64,000 nucleotides of DNA, taken from the NCBI GenBank assembly GCA_023078555.1, contig CM041198.1:1724800-1788799 (forward strand), given 5' to 3'. The notes under the pieces were generated by a model. That model was not told the DNA's origin. It did not search any database and was given only the letters and a program-made list of their open reading frames with translations. The position numbers and the translations under genes were made by a program. Origin of the DNA: Ulva prolifera (taxonomy: Eukaryota > Chlorophyta > Ulvophyceae > Ulvales > Ulvaceae). This document shows, one piece after another, positions 9,545 through 20,606 of the stretch. Positions within the stretch are counted from its first letter, which is position 1; each line of letters starts with the position of its first letter.

Positions 9545-12500
9545 ATGAGCTTTCAGTGTCCATATGACGGATGCAGCGCTAGTCTCTCCTCCCATTCAAG
9601 TCTGTTCACCCACATCCGAGGAATCCATCGCGACGGGCCGAGGCTGCCCACTGCGAAGCTGCACGAACTCAATGCCGCGTACTGCTCTCACTGTGGCATA
9701 TTCGGCTCCACCAAGACCCCTAAGGCGCATAAATGTGTGGGAGGTCAGAACAGGAGCTTGAGGTCAGGTCACTGCGTGCTGCCCGCCACACATCCGGCCC
9801 GACAGCCCGCCCCAGCCCAACCCGCCCCAGCCCAGCCCGCCCAGCCGCAGCCCGCCCAGCCGCAGCCTGCCCAGCCTGCCCAGCCGCACCCCCATCAGCC
9901 ACCCCGTCACTTCACCGAAGCCCCCGCCGCCGCCCACAACACCGCCCAGCCCAGGCCCTCCCCGAAGGTCCCGGACACCGTCCATCCGGAGTTCGGCGAC
10001 GCAACGGCCGAGCTCCTCAGAGATTTCAACGATGCCAGCGACGCGTCAAACATCGACGGAGCACGACTGGCCCTGGGCCGCGTCCTCGACTTCCCTGGTA
10101 AGGTTCTGTCGCTGAAGGGAGGGGACGGCACGGCGCGCCGCGCTCGTACATGCATCACGCTGTTCATGGACGGCGAGGAGCCCAGGCTGGCGGAGCCCAC
10201 TCCGAGCCAGAAGCGCAGAATGAATCAGAACCAGGATCGCCGCCTGGCGGGCTCCGTCCACAGGTCACTGAGCGACGGTAATGTCCGCAAAGGCGCGGAG
10301 AAAGTGGAGGCGCCGCCCATCGCCAGGTACACCCCGGAAGTGCATGAGACGCTGCGGCACCTGCATCCCGCAGAAGCGCTCCCCCCCGACACCCAGCCCG
10401 CCGAGCCCGCGCCCCCGCTGCAAATCGACGAGGCGACGCTCCGCGCACTGCTCGACAAGCTGCCGAAGGGCAGCGGCCCAGGCCTGTCGGGGTGGACGTA
10501 TGAGCACATCCGGGCTGCTGGCACGGCCTCCACGGCCGCATTCACGGAGATTCACCGCTTCGTGAACGCGGCCCTCGCCGGCCGGCTGCCACACCTCCCG
10601 CGCTTGCTGGACTGCCGCCTCCTCCCGCAGGAGAAGCCACAGGGAGGCGTCCGCCCTATCGCCATTGCAGAGACGTGGCAGCGCCTGGTAAGCCTGTGCG
10701 CCATGACCCTGTGCAGTGGCCTGGGTGCCTCCCTCGCGCCGCTGCAGGTGGGGGTCGGGGTGCCAGGGGGCGCGCAGAACCTGGGCCATGCTGCGCGCGC
10801 CGTGCTGCAAGCGTGGGACGATGTCGTGCTTGTGCAGCTGGACTGGAAGAATGCATTCAACATGATGTCCCGTGCAGCCATCTTGGAGGCCGTTGCGTCT
10901 CACAAGCCTGCGCTGCTGCCCTTCGCCACCATGCTTTACAGGTTCCCCGCAAATCTCTACATCGAAGGCGCACCGCCCGGCACCGCTGCAATCACGTCGC
11001 AGCGCGGCGTGCGTCAAGGCGACCCCATCAGCCCGCTGCTCTTCGCCCTGGCCCTCCAGGGCCCCCTCCAGGCAGTGCAGGCCCAGCACCAGCCGCCCGG
11101 GAGGGAGGTCACGGCCGCCCTCATGGCGTATCATGACGACTGCACCATCGCCGGGCAGCGCGTGGACGCCGCCGCCGCATTCCGTGCGCTGGTCTCGGCA
11201 GCAGAGCCCCTCGGGCTGGAGCCCCAGCTGCACAAGTGCACGGCCTACTCGCGCGACCCCCAGCATGCGGGATCCGTCGCGGCCGCGCTCGGCATAACGC
11301 ATGCCACGGAGGGCACCGTCATCACCGGCACGCCCATCGGCACCCCGGCGTTCGAGTCGGCGCACGCGGAAGCGACGGCCGACAAGGTGTGCGCCACCAT
11401 CGAAAAGATGATGCGCTTGCCCCTGAAAGCGCAAGACCAGTTCTTGCTGCTCACGATGTCCTGCCAACGCCGTATGCTGCACTACGCCAGGGCGGTGCCG
11501 TGGGCGCACATTTCCGATCACATGCGCCGGACGGAGGCGTCCGTCCTGGCTGCGGTGAATGAAATCATGCGCGTCCCGCGGGACGACACTCGTGCGGCCG
11601 CACAAGCCGTCCTTCCAGCGCGCCTCGGAGGCCTGGGCGTCACGTCCACGCCGCAGGAGGTCGCGGACGGAGCGTACCTCGCTGCAGCGGCGGTGAGCCA
11701 AAAGGCGTTCGCAGGAGGCCCCGAGTGCATGCAGCCGTACCGGGGGCCGCACGGGCAACAATTGCAGGAAACCTGGCAGGCCCTCAACGTCGCTCAGCAG
11801 CTCCATCCGGAGCTGCCCGGGCCGGCGAGCGGCGACACCATCGCCAAGGTGTTACCTGGTATGCAGCAGCGTATCACAAAGTTGGTTGCCCTGCGCCGCC
11901 GGGCAGCTCTGCTTGCCAGCCATGACGTCGCCACGCTCGAGGGTGCATGCACCTTGGCACGGCTTCGCAGCTGTGCTTGCCGTGCAGCCACCCTTTGGTT
12001 GAGCACCCTGCCGCTCTCCCAGGCGCTGCGCATGACTGACATTGAGTTCATGCTGTGCATCAGGTATCTCCTGGGCATGTCCCCAGCCCCTCCCAATGCG
12101 GTCGGCTCGCACTGCGAATGTGGCACTCTCATACAGCCGCATGATCTCGATCACGCGATGAATTGCACACACAATGCGGGGACCTGGACTTCGCGCCACA
12201 ATATCGTTGAAAAACAATGGCGCGAGATCGGGTCCCACGCGTGTGTGGCATCCACGCGCATCCCGCGCACAGCGCCGTTCGTCCGCGCGCAGCTCGCGGC
12301 CGCATCGAGGCAGATCCATGCTGGCCCGTTGGGCCCGCCCCCCCCTGCTCCGCCCCAGCCCGCCTCCCAGGTCGCGGGCCCTTCGCGTGGGGCAGCCTTG
12401 CCCGCGGCGCCGATGCCTGCAGCCCCGCCGCCGCCGCCGACCGCGCGCGCGGACGAGGCGCCGGCACCTACGCCTGCTCCGGCCGCCGACGCCGATGCTG

Positions 12501-13105
12501 GACACAGCGCCCACATGGGGCGCCACGCGCCAGACGCAGCGCAGGCTGCGGCCCTGGCGGCGGCGGCGGCGCCGGGTGGTCAGGGTCCAGCGGGGCCTGG
12601 GCAGCAGGCCGCTGCCGCGCAGGCCACGGCGCTGGATGAGGTGTTCAGGGCAGTGGCCCAGGAGAAACTGGGGGACATCATGTTTATGCCGCCGGGCGAC
12701 CCTTTGTGCATAGGAGATGTGTCGGTTGTGAACCCCTGTGCTGGTTCCTATTGCGGCCGTGCGGCCCGCGAGGACGGGGGTGCTGCGGAGACGCGGGACG
12801 TGCAGAAACGCACTGCTTATCGTTTGTACGACCCTGATGCGTATAGTTTCGTGCCGTTGTCGCATGAGACGCATGGTCGCTTGGGGCGGCCTGCCATGAA
12901 TCACTTGAATCGGCTGGCGGAGGTTGCGTCTCGGTGTGGTAAGGTGAACCGTGCTTTGTTTGTGACGAATGCTCTGCGCCGGTTGAGTGTGGCGTTGTGC
13001 AAGGGGAATGCTCTTGTGCTCCGTGCGGGGCTTCAATCTTTGGCTGGCATCACCGGCCGAGCTGTGGTACGTGCTCGTGCCCGGCCTAGTGCCATGACTG
13101 CGTGA
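9545..13105 (+). CDS. RLE retrotransposon polyprotein, 1186 aa (R2)
   Basis: The N-terminus has a C2H2 finger (CPYDGC...HIRGIH, residues about 5-28) and a second Cys/His cluster (YCSHCGIF...HKC, about 47-65), then a Pro/Ala/Gln-rich linker (about 85-125). The RT spans about 280-620 with LPKGSGPGLSGWTYEHI, GGVRPIAIAETW, LDWKNAFNMMS, RGVRQGDPISPLLFAL and the catalytic motif AYHDDCTIAG, where His precedes the two aspartates. A CxC...H....C knuckle (CECGTLIQPHDLDHAMNC) lies near residue 865. After an Ala/Pro-rich linker comes the likely restriction-like endonuclease: GDPLCIGDVSVVNP, a lysine (QKRTAYRLYD) and FVPLSHETHGRLG. The start is the first Met, four residues before the first finger cysteine. 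It should bind, nick and prime DNA at a preferred site. Confidence 0.9.
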   Translation: MSFQCPYDGCSASLSSHSSLFTHIRGIHRDGPRLPTAKLHELNAAYCSHCGIFGSTKTPKAHKCVGGQNRSLRSGHCVLPATHPARQPAPAQPAPAQPAQPQPAQPQPAQPAQPHPHQPPRHFTEAPAAAHNTAQPRPSPKVPDTVHPEFGDATAELLRDFNDASDASNIDGARLALGRVLDFPGKVLSLKGGDGTARRARTCITLFMDGEEPRLAEPTPSQKRRMNQNQDRRLAGSVHRSLSDGNVRKGAEKVEAPPIARYTPEVHETLRHLHPAEALPPDTQPAEPAPPLQIDEATLRALLDKLPKGSGPGLSGWTYEHIRAAGTASTAAFTEIHRFVNAALAGRLPHLPRLLDCRLLPQEKPQGGVRPIAIAETWQRLVSLCAMTLCSGLGASLAPLQVGVGVPGGAQNLGHAARAVLQAWDDVVLVQLDWKNAFNMMSRAAILEAVASHKPALLPFATMLYRFPANLYIEGAPPGTAAITSQRGVRQGDPISPLLFALALQGPLQAVQAQHQPPGREVTAALMAYHDDCTIAGQRVDAAAAFRALVSAAEPLGLEPQLHKCTAYSRDPQHAGSVAAALGITHATEGTVITGTPIGTPAFESAHAEATADKVCATIEKMMRLPLKAQDQFLLLTMSCQRRMLHYARAVPWAHISDHMRRTEASVLAAVNEIMRVPRDDTRAAAQAVLPARLGGLGVTSTPQEVADGAYLAAAAVSQKAFAGGPECMQPYRGPHGQQLQETWQALNVAQQLHPELPGPASGDTIAKVLPGMQQRITKLVALRRRAALLASHDVATLEGACTLARLRSCACRAATLWLSTLPLSQALRMTDIEFMLCIRYLLGMSPAPPNAVGSHCECGTLIQPHDLDHAMNCTHNAGTWTSRHNIVEKQWREIGSHACVASTRIPRTAPFVRAQLAAASRQIHAGPLGPPPPAPPQPASQVAGPSRGAALPAAPMPAAPPPPPTARADEAPAPTPAPAADADAGHSAHMGRHAPDAAQAAALAAAAAPGGQGPAGPGQQAAAAQATALDEVFRAVAQEKLGDIMFMPPGDPLCIGDVSVVNPCAGSYCGRAAREDGGAAETRDVQKRTAYRLYDPDAYSFVPLSHETHGRLGRPAMNHLNRLAEVASRCGKVNRALFVTNALRRLSVALCKGNALVLRAGLQSLAGITGRAVVRARARPSAMTA

Positions 13106-13164
13106 GTGGATTTGCGTGTGTATTCCTGGCAACGGCTCGCTGCCCGGCCTCTGTCCTTTGTAAC

Positions 13165-13180
13165 TACATACATACATACA
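13165..13180. repeat. (TACA)n tract joining R2 to duplication copy 1
   Basis: The R2 tail runs directly into ACAAAGGAGAGAGGCC, which is the left edge of the tandemly duplicated segment. Confidence 0.8.
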
Positions 13181-15130
13181 AAGGAGAGAGGCCGGCCATG
13201 ATCGCAGGAACCACCGCAGGAGGCAAGCGTCTATGCTAGACTACTAATTCACCATTCTGTGCACGCCCATCAGGGGCAAATGCGCTGCAGATGAGAAAGC
13301 TTTCTGGTACTATAGTAAACAAGCTTTCCGAAATTCGAAAAAACGCAGGCACCCGGCTTCACAAGGATGTATGTTTACATGAATGTTTCCTCAGCTGTAT
13401 TTCCTCAACTTGCACAGCCATACAATAGAACTGTAGCATTGGCACACAAGATGTGCACAGAAGGGCATGCCACTTGTGAACTAGCTAGTGAATGAATATT
13501 CAATAAAATGTGTTATCGAACAGACACAGCACAACAGTCCCTCTTGAAGCAGCTTACTAGTCAGGCGGCGGTCGTGAAGGCAGTGCGGGTGACAATGATG
13601 CAATTGTTCTTGTGCGTACATACTTGTGCGTATAACAGAGGAGGCGAGCCTCGTGGGGGCGGCGAGGGCACCGGTGGCCACTTCCCACCGAGTACTCCAG
13701 CAGCCGGGGGTGTATGAACCTCGGTGGGAAGTGGTCACCGGTGCCCTCGCTGCCCTTCCACATCCGGCCGTCGTTGCCTAGCCTCGTCCGCCTCGTCACC
13801 GCCTCGTCACCGTCGCTGCCTTCGCCGCCTCTACGTACCGCCTGTGTTACCCTCACCACCCTGCAGGATCCAGCTGGATCCCCGCATCTGGCATATGCAT
13901 GTGCTTGTTTTGCTTTTCGCCAATGATATCCATGGCCGGATCACTGGAGCTCCTCGAGAGTCCACGTATGCATGTGTATCATCACGGTGTTCAGTGTCAC
14001 CACATACATGCGCTGCGACGATGCATGGTCGCTGTGGGAGTCATCAGCGCGTGGGAGATCTTCTCCAATTCGATCGAACTGTTGCTCGAGTTGCACCGTC
14101 GTCTTTGCCGTACACACGTGCACGCCTTGAGAGAATAAATTCAGCGCACCGCAGTTGATCCCTTTCAAACAGCCACATTCAAAGACTAAATACCTTCAGC
14201 AACAGCTCCTCAGAAGCCCTCTTCTCAACAGTCGAAGTGCTCTACACCCACCTCGAGTCCGGTGGTGACTTCCATCTCCCAGCTGTGCACAGGTATGCAG
14301 CATGTATCAATCTGATATAGTTCGGATTCAACGGTGCTCTGTTCGTGCCTGCAAATGTGTTCAAGCTTGCTGCCTACGTGTCCAGTCGTTTCTTCTATGG
14401 CCGAGATCAGACTCCACGTGAAGGCTGCCTGCGATGCCTGCCATAATGCTCTACTCAAAACTACGTGATGTAGTAAACGATTCTGCGACGGTTTTGCACG
14501 GTATTTTCCCATGCGAGCCTGCGAGGATGCAAAGTCCTGGCGTCGAACCCATGCCAGCGGGCGTGTTCCACGACAGCGGTAGCGTAGTGTGACAACATTT
14601 GTTTCCCTGATTCGGCTGTTTTGTTCAGTACGGGCGTGATGTGAGGTGGGCCATGGAGCTCGACCGCGCAGTGCCAAGCTTGCCCCCGCGTGCCGGGCTG
14701 GTTGTACTCAAGTTTGTGATTAGATGTGCAACGTTTGATTGCTTAATACGCGCGTCCAGATCTGGCTGCGAGCAAAAGTGATTCTGTTGGCACGCGGATC
14801 CTCACTCCGCTTCTTTGTCGATGGCGCTAAGTGCTGTGCGTGCTGCTGCGAACATGTGCACTTCCATACTTCACGACGTCCTGCGCTGCCCGCGACACAT
14901 TTCACACCCGGAACGTACACGGCGTGAGTAGAGGTGCCTTGCAGCGGCCAGCTTCCCGAGCTGCGGCCGAGGCTTGTGCGCTTGCTCGAGCGCGAATGCA
15001 TGCGATCGATCTCTAGGGCACGCGCGTTCGCAGCGCGAGCCTGCACTGGGGCCCCATGGGGGTGATGTCACAGGCACACGCATCTCCCGCCAATGCACCG
15101 ACCCTACCAAGATCGCTGTGCAGGTATCCA
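13181..15130. other. Upstream region of CCT gene copy 1, no gene seen
   Basis: Apart from the hairpin at 13661-13751, I see no supported coding region. Open frames here are short and composition-driven. The promoter of the CCT gene should lie within it, but I see no decisive element. Confidence 0.5.
13661..13751. repeat. Inverted repeat, about 32-bp arms and 27-nt loop
   Basis: The left arm (13661-13692, GGCGAGGGCACCGGTGGCCA...) and the right arm (13720-13751) are complementary with about one or two mismatches. RNA from either strand would fold into a long hairpin. It is repeated in copy 2. Confidence 0.85.
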
Positions 15131-17125
15131 ATGGCTTGCATGGCTGAGTTCGACGACGCAGCGAGCCTGTTCGAGGACCTTGAAGATTCCCTCGGTCAGG
15201 GCTTCTACGGCTTCATCGAAGATCTGGACATGGATGACCTGTTTGACCTGGTGTGACCTCCATCCAAATGCCAGCTACATGCAAATTCCTCTGCCACCAT
15301 GCACAGCGTAGTGACGGTGTCAATGCCGGGTGGCTCCAGCTGCAGGCGGGCCTCTCTGAGTCACTCATGATCAGGCGCCATGCACTGTCATGCAACATAT
15401 GTACAGGGGCACGTGGGTGTCGTCTATGTGAATGGCACAAAGCGAAGACGGCCTGCCTCCACAGAGGTGCTGCCTGTGTTTGATGATCATGCTCATGAGC
15501 TACAAGCATCGTATGCAAAGGTCCCTCTTGCCGCCATGCCTGCAGCTGCATCAGCCCGCTCGAAGTGCCTCCACTTCACCGGCATCGCCATATGCACACA
15601 CGCTGGCCATGTCATCCATGCCTGTCCAAGACCCAGCATGCGACTGTGCAAGCACTAGTGCAGGATGATGGCATCATGATGGGGAGCGATTCCGAGGGTG
15701 CTGACAGCGACCGCCACACCGACTCTGTCATGGAGATGAATGATCACAGTGATGACAGCATGGCCGCCCCGGACGACTCGGTGCGACTGCCCCCGACACA
15801 CTGCCGCTGCTCCCCCTCCCCCATTTGCTGCTGCCGGCCTGCATCGTGTCAAGCATGTGCATGGCTCCAGTGTGCTGGCAAGACTCTCCCGCCTGTGTGT
15901 CTGCTACACGTATGTGCACACCGTGACAGCTCCATTGTTAACCAGCAGCATCAGTGCAGGTTGAAACCCTGGGGAGCGTGCCACCGGCTGCTGGCCCTGA
16001 ATGCCACGCCTACAGCGACATGTCCATTTCCGAGCTCGAGTTGGACCCCACCATGTCCCCCGACGACCCCGGAATGGAGTTCTTGGAAGAGTTGTACCAA
16101 GTTATCTCACGTGAGGTGTGGCACACAGCGGCCTTTTGCAGTGGAACCACAGACGCAATCACGTGTCCTGCCTTGCGCGCACATTGTTGCTCATCACTGT
16201 CCAGAAACATGACGCGCAGCAGCTGTGCAGGATGCATATGCTGCCCCGGGGACAGCTCCACCGGCGGCCAGCCAGCCCAGCACCGCAGCGGGCCCAGCAC
16301 CTGGCGGGCGCGGCCAAGGTGGCAAGAAGCAGCCAGAGATTCCATCACAGCTGCTGCTCGCGGCACTGTTCAAGCACACTGAGGTAAGCATGCCGCCCTG
16401 CGCTGCGACCGTCCACATGCAGTCTGTAGCCACAACACACGTATGCCTGCACACGGCATCCAGTGGCGCTGCTAGAACACGAGCCTGTCACAGCCGCAGC
16501 ATACACCCCAGCTAGCATCGTACACAGGCTGACGCATGCATGTGAGGGGGACTAACCGCGCTGCCCGGGTGTGCAGGGGGTCGAGCTCCAGCGTTCGTAC
16601 ATGCCTGAGGCTCTCGATGTCCACTTTGAGCAAGTGAAGGACAACATCATCCGCGCGGCGGCATACTGCGTCGCGCAACAGCTGCCGGCGAGCCGCTCGC
16701 CACCACAGACACAGATGCCTATCGCCATGCCAGCGCAGCCGGTGGAGCCCTGCTACCTGCCCCCCTACCTGCCCCCCCGCGCTCGGATGTACACCTCGCA
16801 GCAGGAAGCGATCAACCTCGCCGGGTTTGCCAGCATCGCATGCGCACGACCCGCATGCACACGCCCGACTGCCAACCCCGACTGTGTGGAGACGTATGTC
16901 CCAAAGTCGCTGCGGCGCGAGGTCCAGCGGGAGCTGCGAGAGAAGAAGGCTCACCGGGCCATGGCGAAAGAAAAGCTGCGTGTGAAGAGGGCCTCCTTCA
17001 AAGTCACCAACAAGGTCAGGTACCCATATCGGCAAGCCAGTGCGCAGGGCCGGGTTCGTCGCAACGGGCGGTTCCTGTCCAAGGCCGATGCTACGGGGGC
17101 TGCAATGGCACCAGGGCAGGCATAG
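15131..17125 (+). CDS. CCT-motif protein (CONSTANS/TOC1-like), copy 1
   Basis: Proposed exons: 15131-15250, 15664-15780, 15960-16115, 16231-16383 and 16577-17125, giving 364 residues. All introns are phase 0, with GT donors and acceptors ending GTGCAG. Exons 1-3 are strongly acidic (ASLFEDLEDSL, DMDDLFDL, SDSEGADSDRHTDS, ISELELDPTMSPDDP), as expected of a transcription-activating region. Exon 5 ends in a basic CCT motif, residues about 295-355: LREKKAHRAMAKEKLR, KRASFKVTNKVRY and QGRVRRNGRFLSK. This matches the family pattern KR-x(3-5)-F-x-K-x-RY...R-x-x-GRF-x-K. No B-box or response-regulator domain is seen, so it is a CCT-only type. Such proteins usually act in the nucleus in light, clock or metabolic control. 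The start could also be the Met at 15140. Confidence 0.78.
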
Positions 17126-20032
17126 ATGATGATGAGATGCGGTGCGGCCATGAGGAGAGTGGTAGGTGGTTGGTCGAGGCGTGATGAGTTGAGGAAACCT
17201 GGTCTGAGATATGATGCTCTCAGCCTCGTGAGTTGAGGATATGACACAGCGGGGCTCGTTGCCGCCTCCTGGAATAGGAATGCTAGTGTAGAAGCACAGA
17301 CATGAGCGCATTTGTGGCGTAACATGCAAATAAGGAGAGGTGGCTCTATGGTAGTTGAGAGGTGAATGGGGTACGTGAAGATGTAACCGTCCAAAGTATG
17401 ATGCTTGTATGCAGTCGCAATGTCGTGGTGCTGGTCTACATGTGTAGGCAAAGCAGCACTGTGTGGCTTGATGAGATTCTGTGAGGTGTATCCTCGTGGA
17501 CTGTGCATGCACCCAGGTGGCTGCAGCCTCAAAATTCTCAATTTGTCGCACTGCTGTATGCGTGGATAGCACTTACCATTCTACCTGCACACAAAAACTG
17601 TAGCTCTGGCCGTTTGTGGACTGGATGGGCTTCTGCCAAACAATGCTCTAAATCATTAGGAGTTGTGTTGGCATGCTTGGGCCACTCCACACGAGAAACT
17701 GAAAGGAATAGAGTTCGACTCGAGCAATGCTGGCAATTCATTCAGTGGATACTTGGTACCATTTTCAGTGGCTCAATGCCACAACAACGAGGCTCAATAG
17801 TGTCACCTGTTGGTAGTCGAAATAGTTGCAGCAGATTGAGAGCAGGAGTGCTGGTTGCTTTTCCTCGATGTATCTAGAGTTTGCCAGGACTACGGAGTTT
17901 GATACCTGGAGAACACAGATATGCGGGTACCACGATGGCAAGGCACTAGAAGTTTTCAACGAGCAGAGGGTCATGTGAGCTGTGTGAGGACAGATTGCTA
18001 CTCTCGCTTAGATATGTGCACTCTTTGCAATTTGGAATGCAACGAAGAAGCTCTTATCTCGTGAGGCACGTAAGACACGAGCGTACTTCTTAAGGTTAGC
18101 TGAAGTGACGCAGGACCATACCGCGGTGGTGGCAAAGTGGGTGTGCCATGACTCTCAGAGCTGCTTGTGCTGTCGTGCAGTGGCTGTCAGTTTGCTGCAC
18201 CAGTCCCTTCACGCCTTGCAGGACCGGAAGATTAATTCCAAACACCGTAGACTTCCATGCATGTTCTGATAGGTGGTGACGGGATGTTTCTTCAACGAGT
18301 TCTAAGCACATAACTATCGTCTACTCCCGCATTGTGCAGCGAGGCCCACAGCGAACCCCCATAAATCGTCAAACATATATTTATGGAAGGCATGAACTGG
18401 TTGCTGAGCATATGTTTTCTGTTCATCATGCAGAGGTCGAGGTGAACACATCTGGCCGCAGATGTGCAAGGCGGACGCTGTTGCCCCCATACTCGCAGCG
18501 CACACTTCCGGGCGTAGACGATCTGACGTTGGACGCCTTTATGGAGGAGTGGCGGTCCATGTGTCTCGCGTGAACAGCAAGTATGTTCGTCTGCACGTCG
18601 CCTTGACTGAGCACCCTTCTGGACACCTCTGTGCCTATGACATGCCGAGCCGTTGGCACAGGCCTTTCCTTTAACGAGAAGCTGACTTCTTCCAATTCCA
18701 TGCCAGATAAGTGATCGATTTGAGAGGTTCATTTATCATACTTCACATCTGCAAAGGCGACAAGTTGTGTTTGACAATGCTTTCGAAGTCGTTACTGGTC
18801 GGCTTTCTCGCGCTCAATCAGTGACCTCGTCCCCGCTAGATCTCGAGATGAGGCATGCAAGACGTCATGCCTGCGGCTCTGCAACTCAGGGCAGGTAGTC
18901 CGCAAGCGGCGGGAGTCCATCGATTGGCAAGAGACACACAGCGCACAGTCTGCTTGCTTCTTTAGCTGTGCTGCCCGCCTCGCCACCTTTTATTCTCGTA
19001 ACGTACAGAGTAGAGTGTGTAGTTCAGAACTTGTGCGGCCCAGATGTGCTGAATCGCAGTAGCTAGTCCGACCCCCATGGAACAGCCTCCGGCCTTCCTC
19101 AGCTCCACCTAATCTGGCACACGCCTGCTTGGGAGCTAGACCATGAGCGTACGTACAGGGGCCGTGCATGCGCCAAGTAACAGGCATGCACAACATGATC
19201 AGCCAACCAGGTCTGGGGCTGGATAGTCTAGTGAGGTGTGTGGGCCATGGCAAAGGGGGCATAGGTTCCAATGTGCATGAGCCTATGAAGAGCATACTGC
19301 CTGCGGCTGATGACTTGTTGAACTGCAAACAACTATTTTTTCGGCCGCCTTGCCACCAGCAGCAGCCCCTTCATTCATATCACCAGCGGCAATGTCGCCT
19401 CCGATGGCAGCGCCAACACCAGCCATACTTGGAAATTACTTTACTAAGCAGCGGCATGCACTGTTCAGACGGCATGATGAAGGTGCTGTTTTCTTGTACA
19501 CCGACCGCGCCTCCAGGCTGAGATATATGATAGCTATAGCAGTGGCAAAGAGATCCTGACAGGACTCTGCAAACATGTAGGTCTTCAAATCTGGCAGCGG
19601 CCTCGTCCCAACAGCCTGAGGTGGCCTGTTGGATCATCGAGACAAGGGTCCAAAGGGCCCGGTCCATCAAGCATGTCTCCCCCCCCGGACTTCTGCTTGC
19701 CCCACAGAACATCGCACCAACGACAAGTTTGGCACCACCAGTCCAGCCACTGGGACGCCCTGGTATACAGCAGCGCGATGCTGTGCACCAGTCCTGATTT
19801 GCAGACTTGCGGTATCACACGGCGCCGCTCGTCTCTGCCGCTGTCTGCGTCCAAGCCATGTGCGCCCGTCACTCTGAGTCAGCGAGGTCAAGGCCCAGGC
19901 GGCCGCGAAGGTCGACCTCTCGGAGGACGAAGTGGCTGACGCAGCGGCTGATGTAGAGCAGCTGCGGGTGGTGCAGGGAACAGCAGAGGCTGCAGTGACG
20001 CTGTACATGCACATGTATACATATATGCAATT
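17126..20032. other. 3' half of duplication copy 1, no supported gene
   Basis: This holds the presumed 3' untranslated region of the CCT gene, then diverged repeat sequence. Minus-strand frames near 18.1-18.7 kb have counterparts at 24.95-25.8 kb, but the matching stretches fall in different frames in the two copies, which argues against a maintained gene. The stretch at 19046-19500 is the counterpart of 31618-33350 without the two insertions found there. Confidence 0.55.
17382..17386 (+). terminator. Candidate TGTAA polyadenylation signal, CCT copy 1
   Basis: TGTAA lies about 257 nt after the stop codon. It is the usual green-algal polyadenylation signal, but the pentamer is common by chance. 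Confidence 0.35.
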
Positions 20033-20515
20033 ACAAAGGAGAGAGGCCGGCCATGATCGCAGGAACCACCGCAGGAGGCAAGCGTCTATGCTAGACTACT
20101 AATTCACCATTCTGTGCACGCCCATCAGGGGCAAATGCGCTGCAGATGAGAAAGCTTTCTGGTACTATAGTAAACAAGCTTTCCGAAATTCGAAAAAACG
20201 CAGGCACCCGGCTTCACAAGGATGTATGTTTACATGAATGTTTCCTCAGCTGTATTTCCTCAACTTGCACAGCCATACAATAGAACTGTAGCATTGGCAC
20301 ACAAGATGTGCACAGAAGGGCATGCCACTTGTGAACTAGCTAGTGAATGAATATTCAATAAAATGTGTTATCGAACAGACACAGCACAACAGTCCCTCTT
20401 GAAGCAGCTTACTAGTCAGGCGGCGGTCGTGAAGGCAGTGCGGGTGACAATGATGCAATTGTTCTTGTGCGTACATACTTGTGCGTATAACAGAGGAGGC
20501 GAGCCTCGTGGGGGC

Positions 20516-20606
20516 GGCGAGGGCACCGGTGGCCACTTCCCACCGAGTACTCCAGCAGCCGGGGGTGTATGAACCTCGGTGGGAAGTGGTCACCGGTGCC
20601 CTCGCT
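20516..20606. repeat. Inverted repeat, second copy
   Basis: Same 32-bp-arm hairpin as at 13661-13751, unchanged in the second duplication copy. Confidence 0.85.

Larger units (their letters stand above)
9046..13164 (+). mobile_element. R2: full-length RLE-type non-LTR retrotransposon
   Basis: The 5' end is placed at CTGTCGTCTGTGCTG because the inverted copy R3 shares sequence up to the same point (29973) and then diverges. The element has a leader of about 500 nt, one 1,186-codon frame, a 3' untranslated stretch of about 60 nt ending CTTTGTAAC, and then (TACA)n. There are no terminal repeats. The combination of N-terminal zinc fingers, central RT, CCHC motif and C-terminal restriction-like endonuclease places it in the R2/CRE/NeSL assemblage. 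(The name R2 here is only my label for the second copy.). Confidence 0.9.
13179..20033. repeat. Tandem segmental duplication, copy 1 (6,855-bp period)
   Basis: Sequence from 13179 recurs at a constant offset of 6855 from 20034. Through about 16.4 kb the two copies are essentially identical: every reading frame I compared translates identically. Differences appear from about 16.4 kb, small indels from about 17.6 kb, and from about 18.1 kb substitutions and indels are dense. The left edge begins ACAAAGGAGAGAGGCCGG, which read in reverse ends CCGGCCTCTCTCCTTTGT, close to the RLE element 3' end. Copy 1 lacks the two insertions found in copy 2. Confidence 0.92.

Noticed and set aside
16472-17572. 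366-codon minus-strand frame over CCT exon 5, and its copy at 23327-24367
   Set aside because: The plus strand has the CCT motif and consistent splice sites; the minus frame is a shadow.
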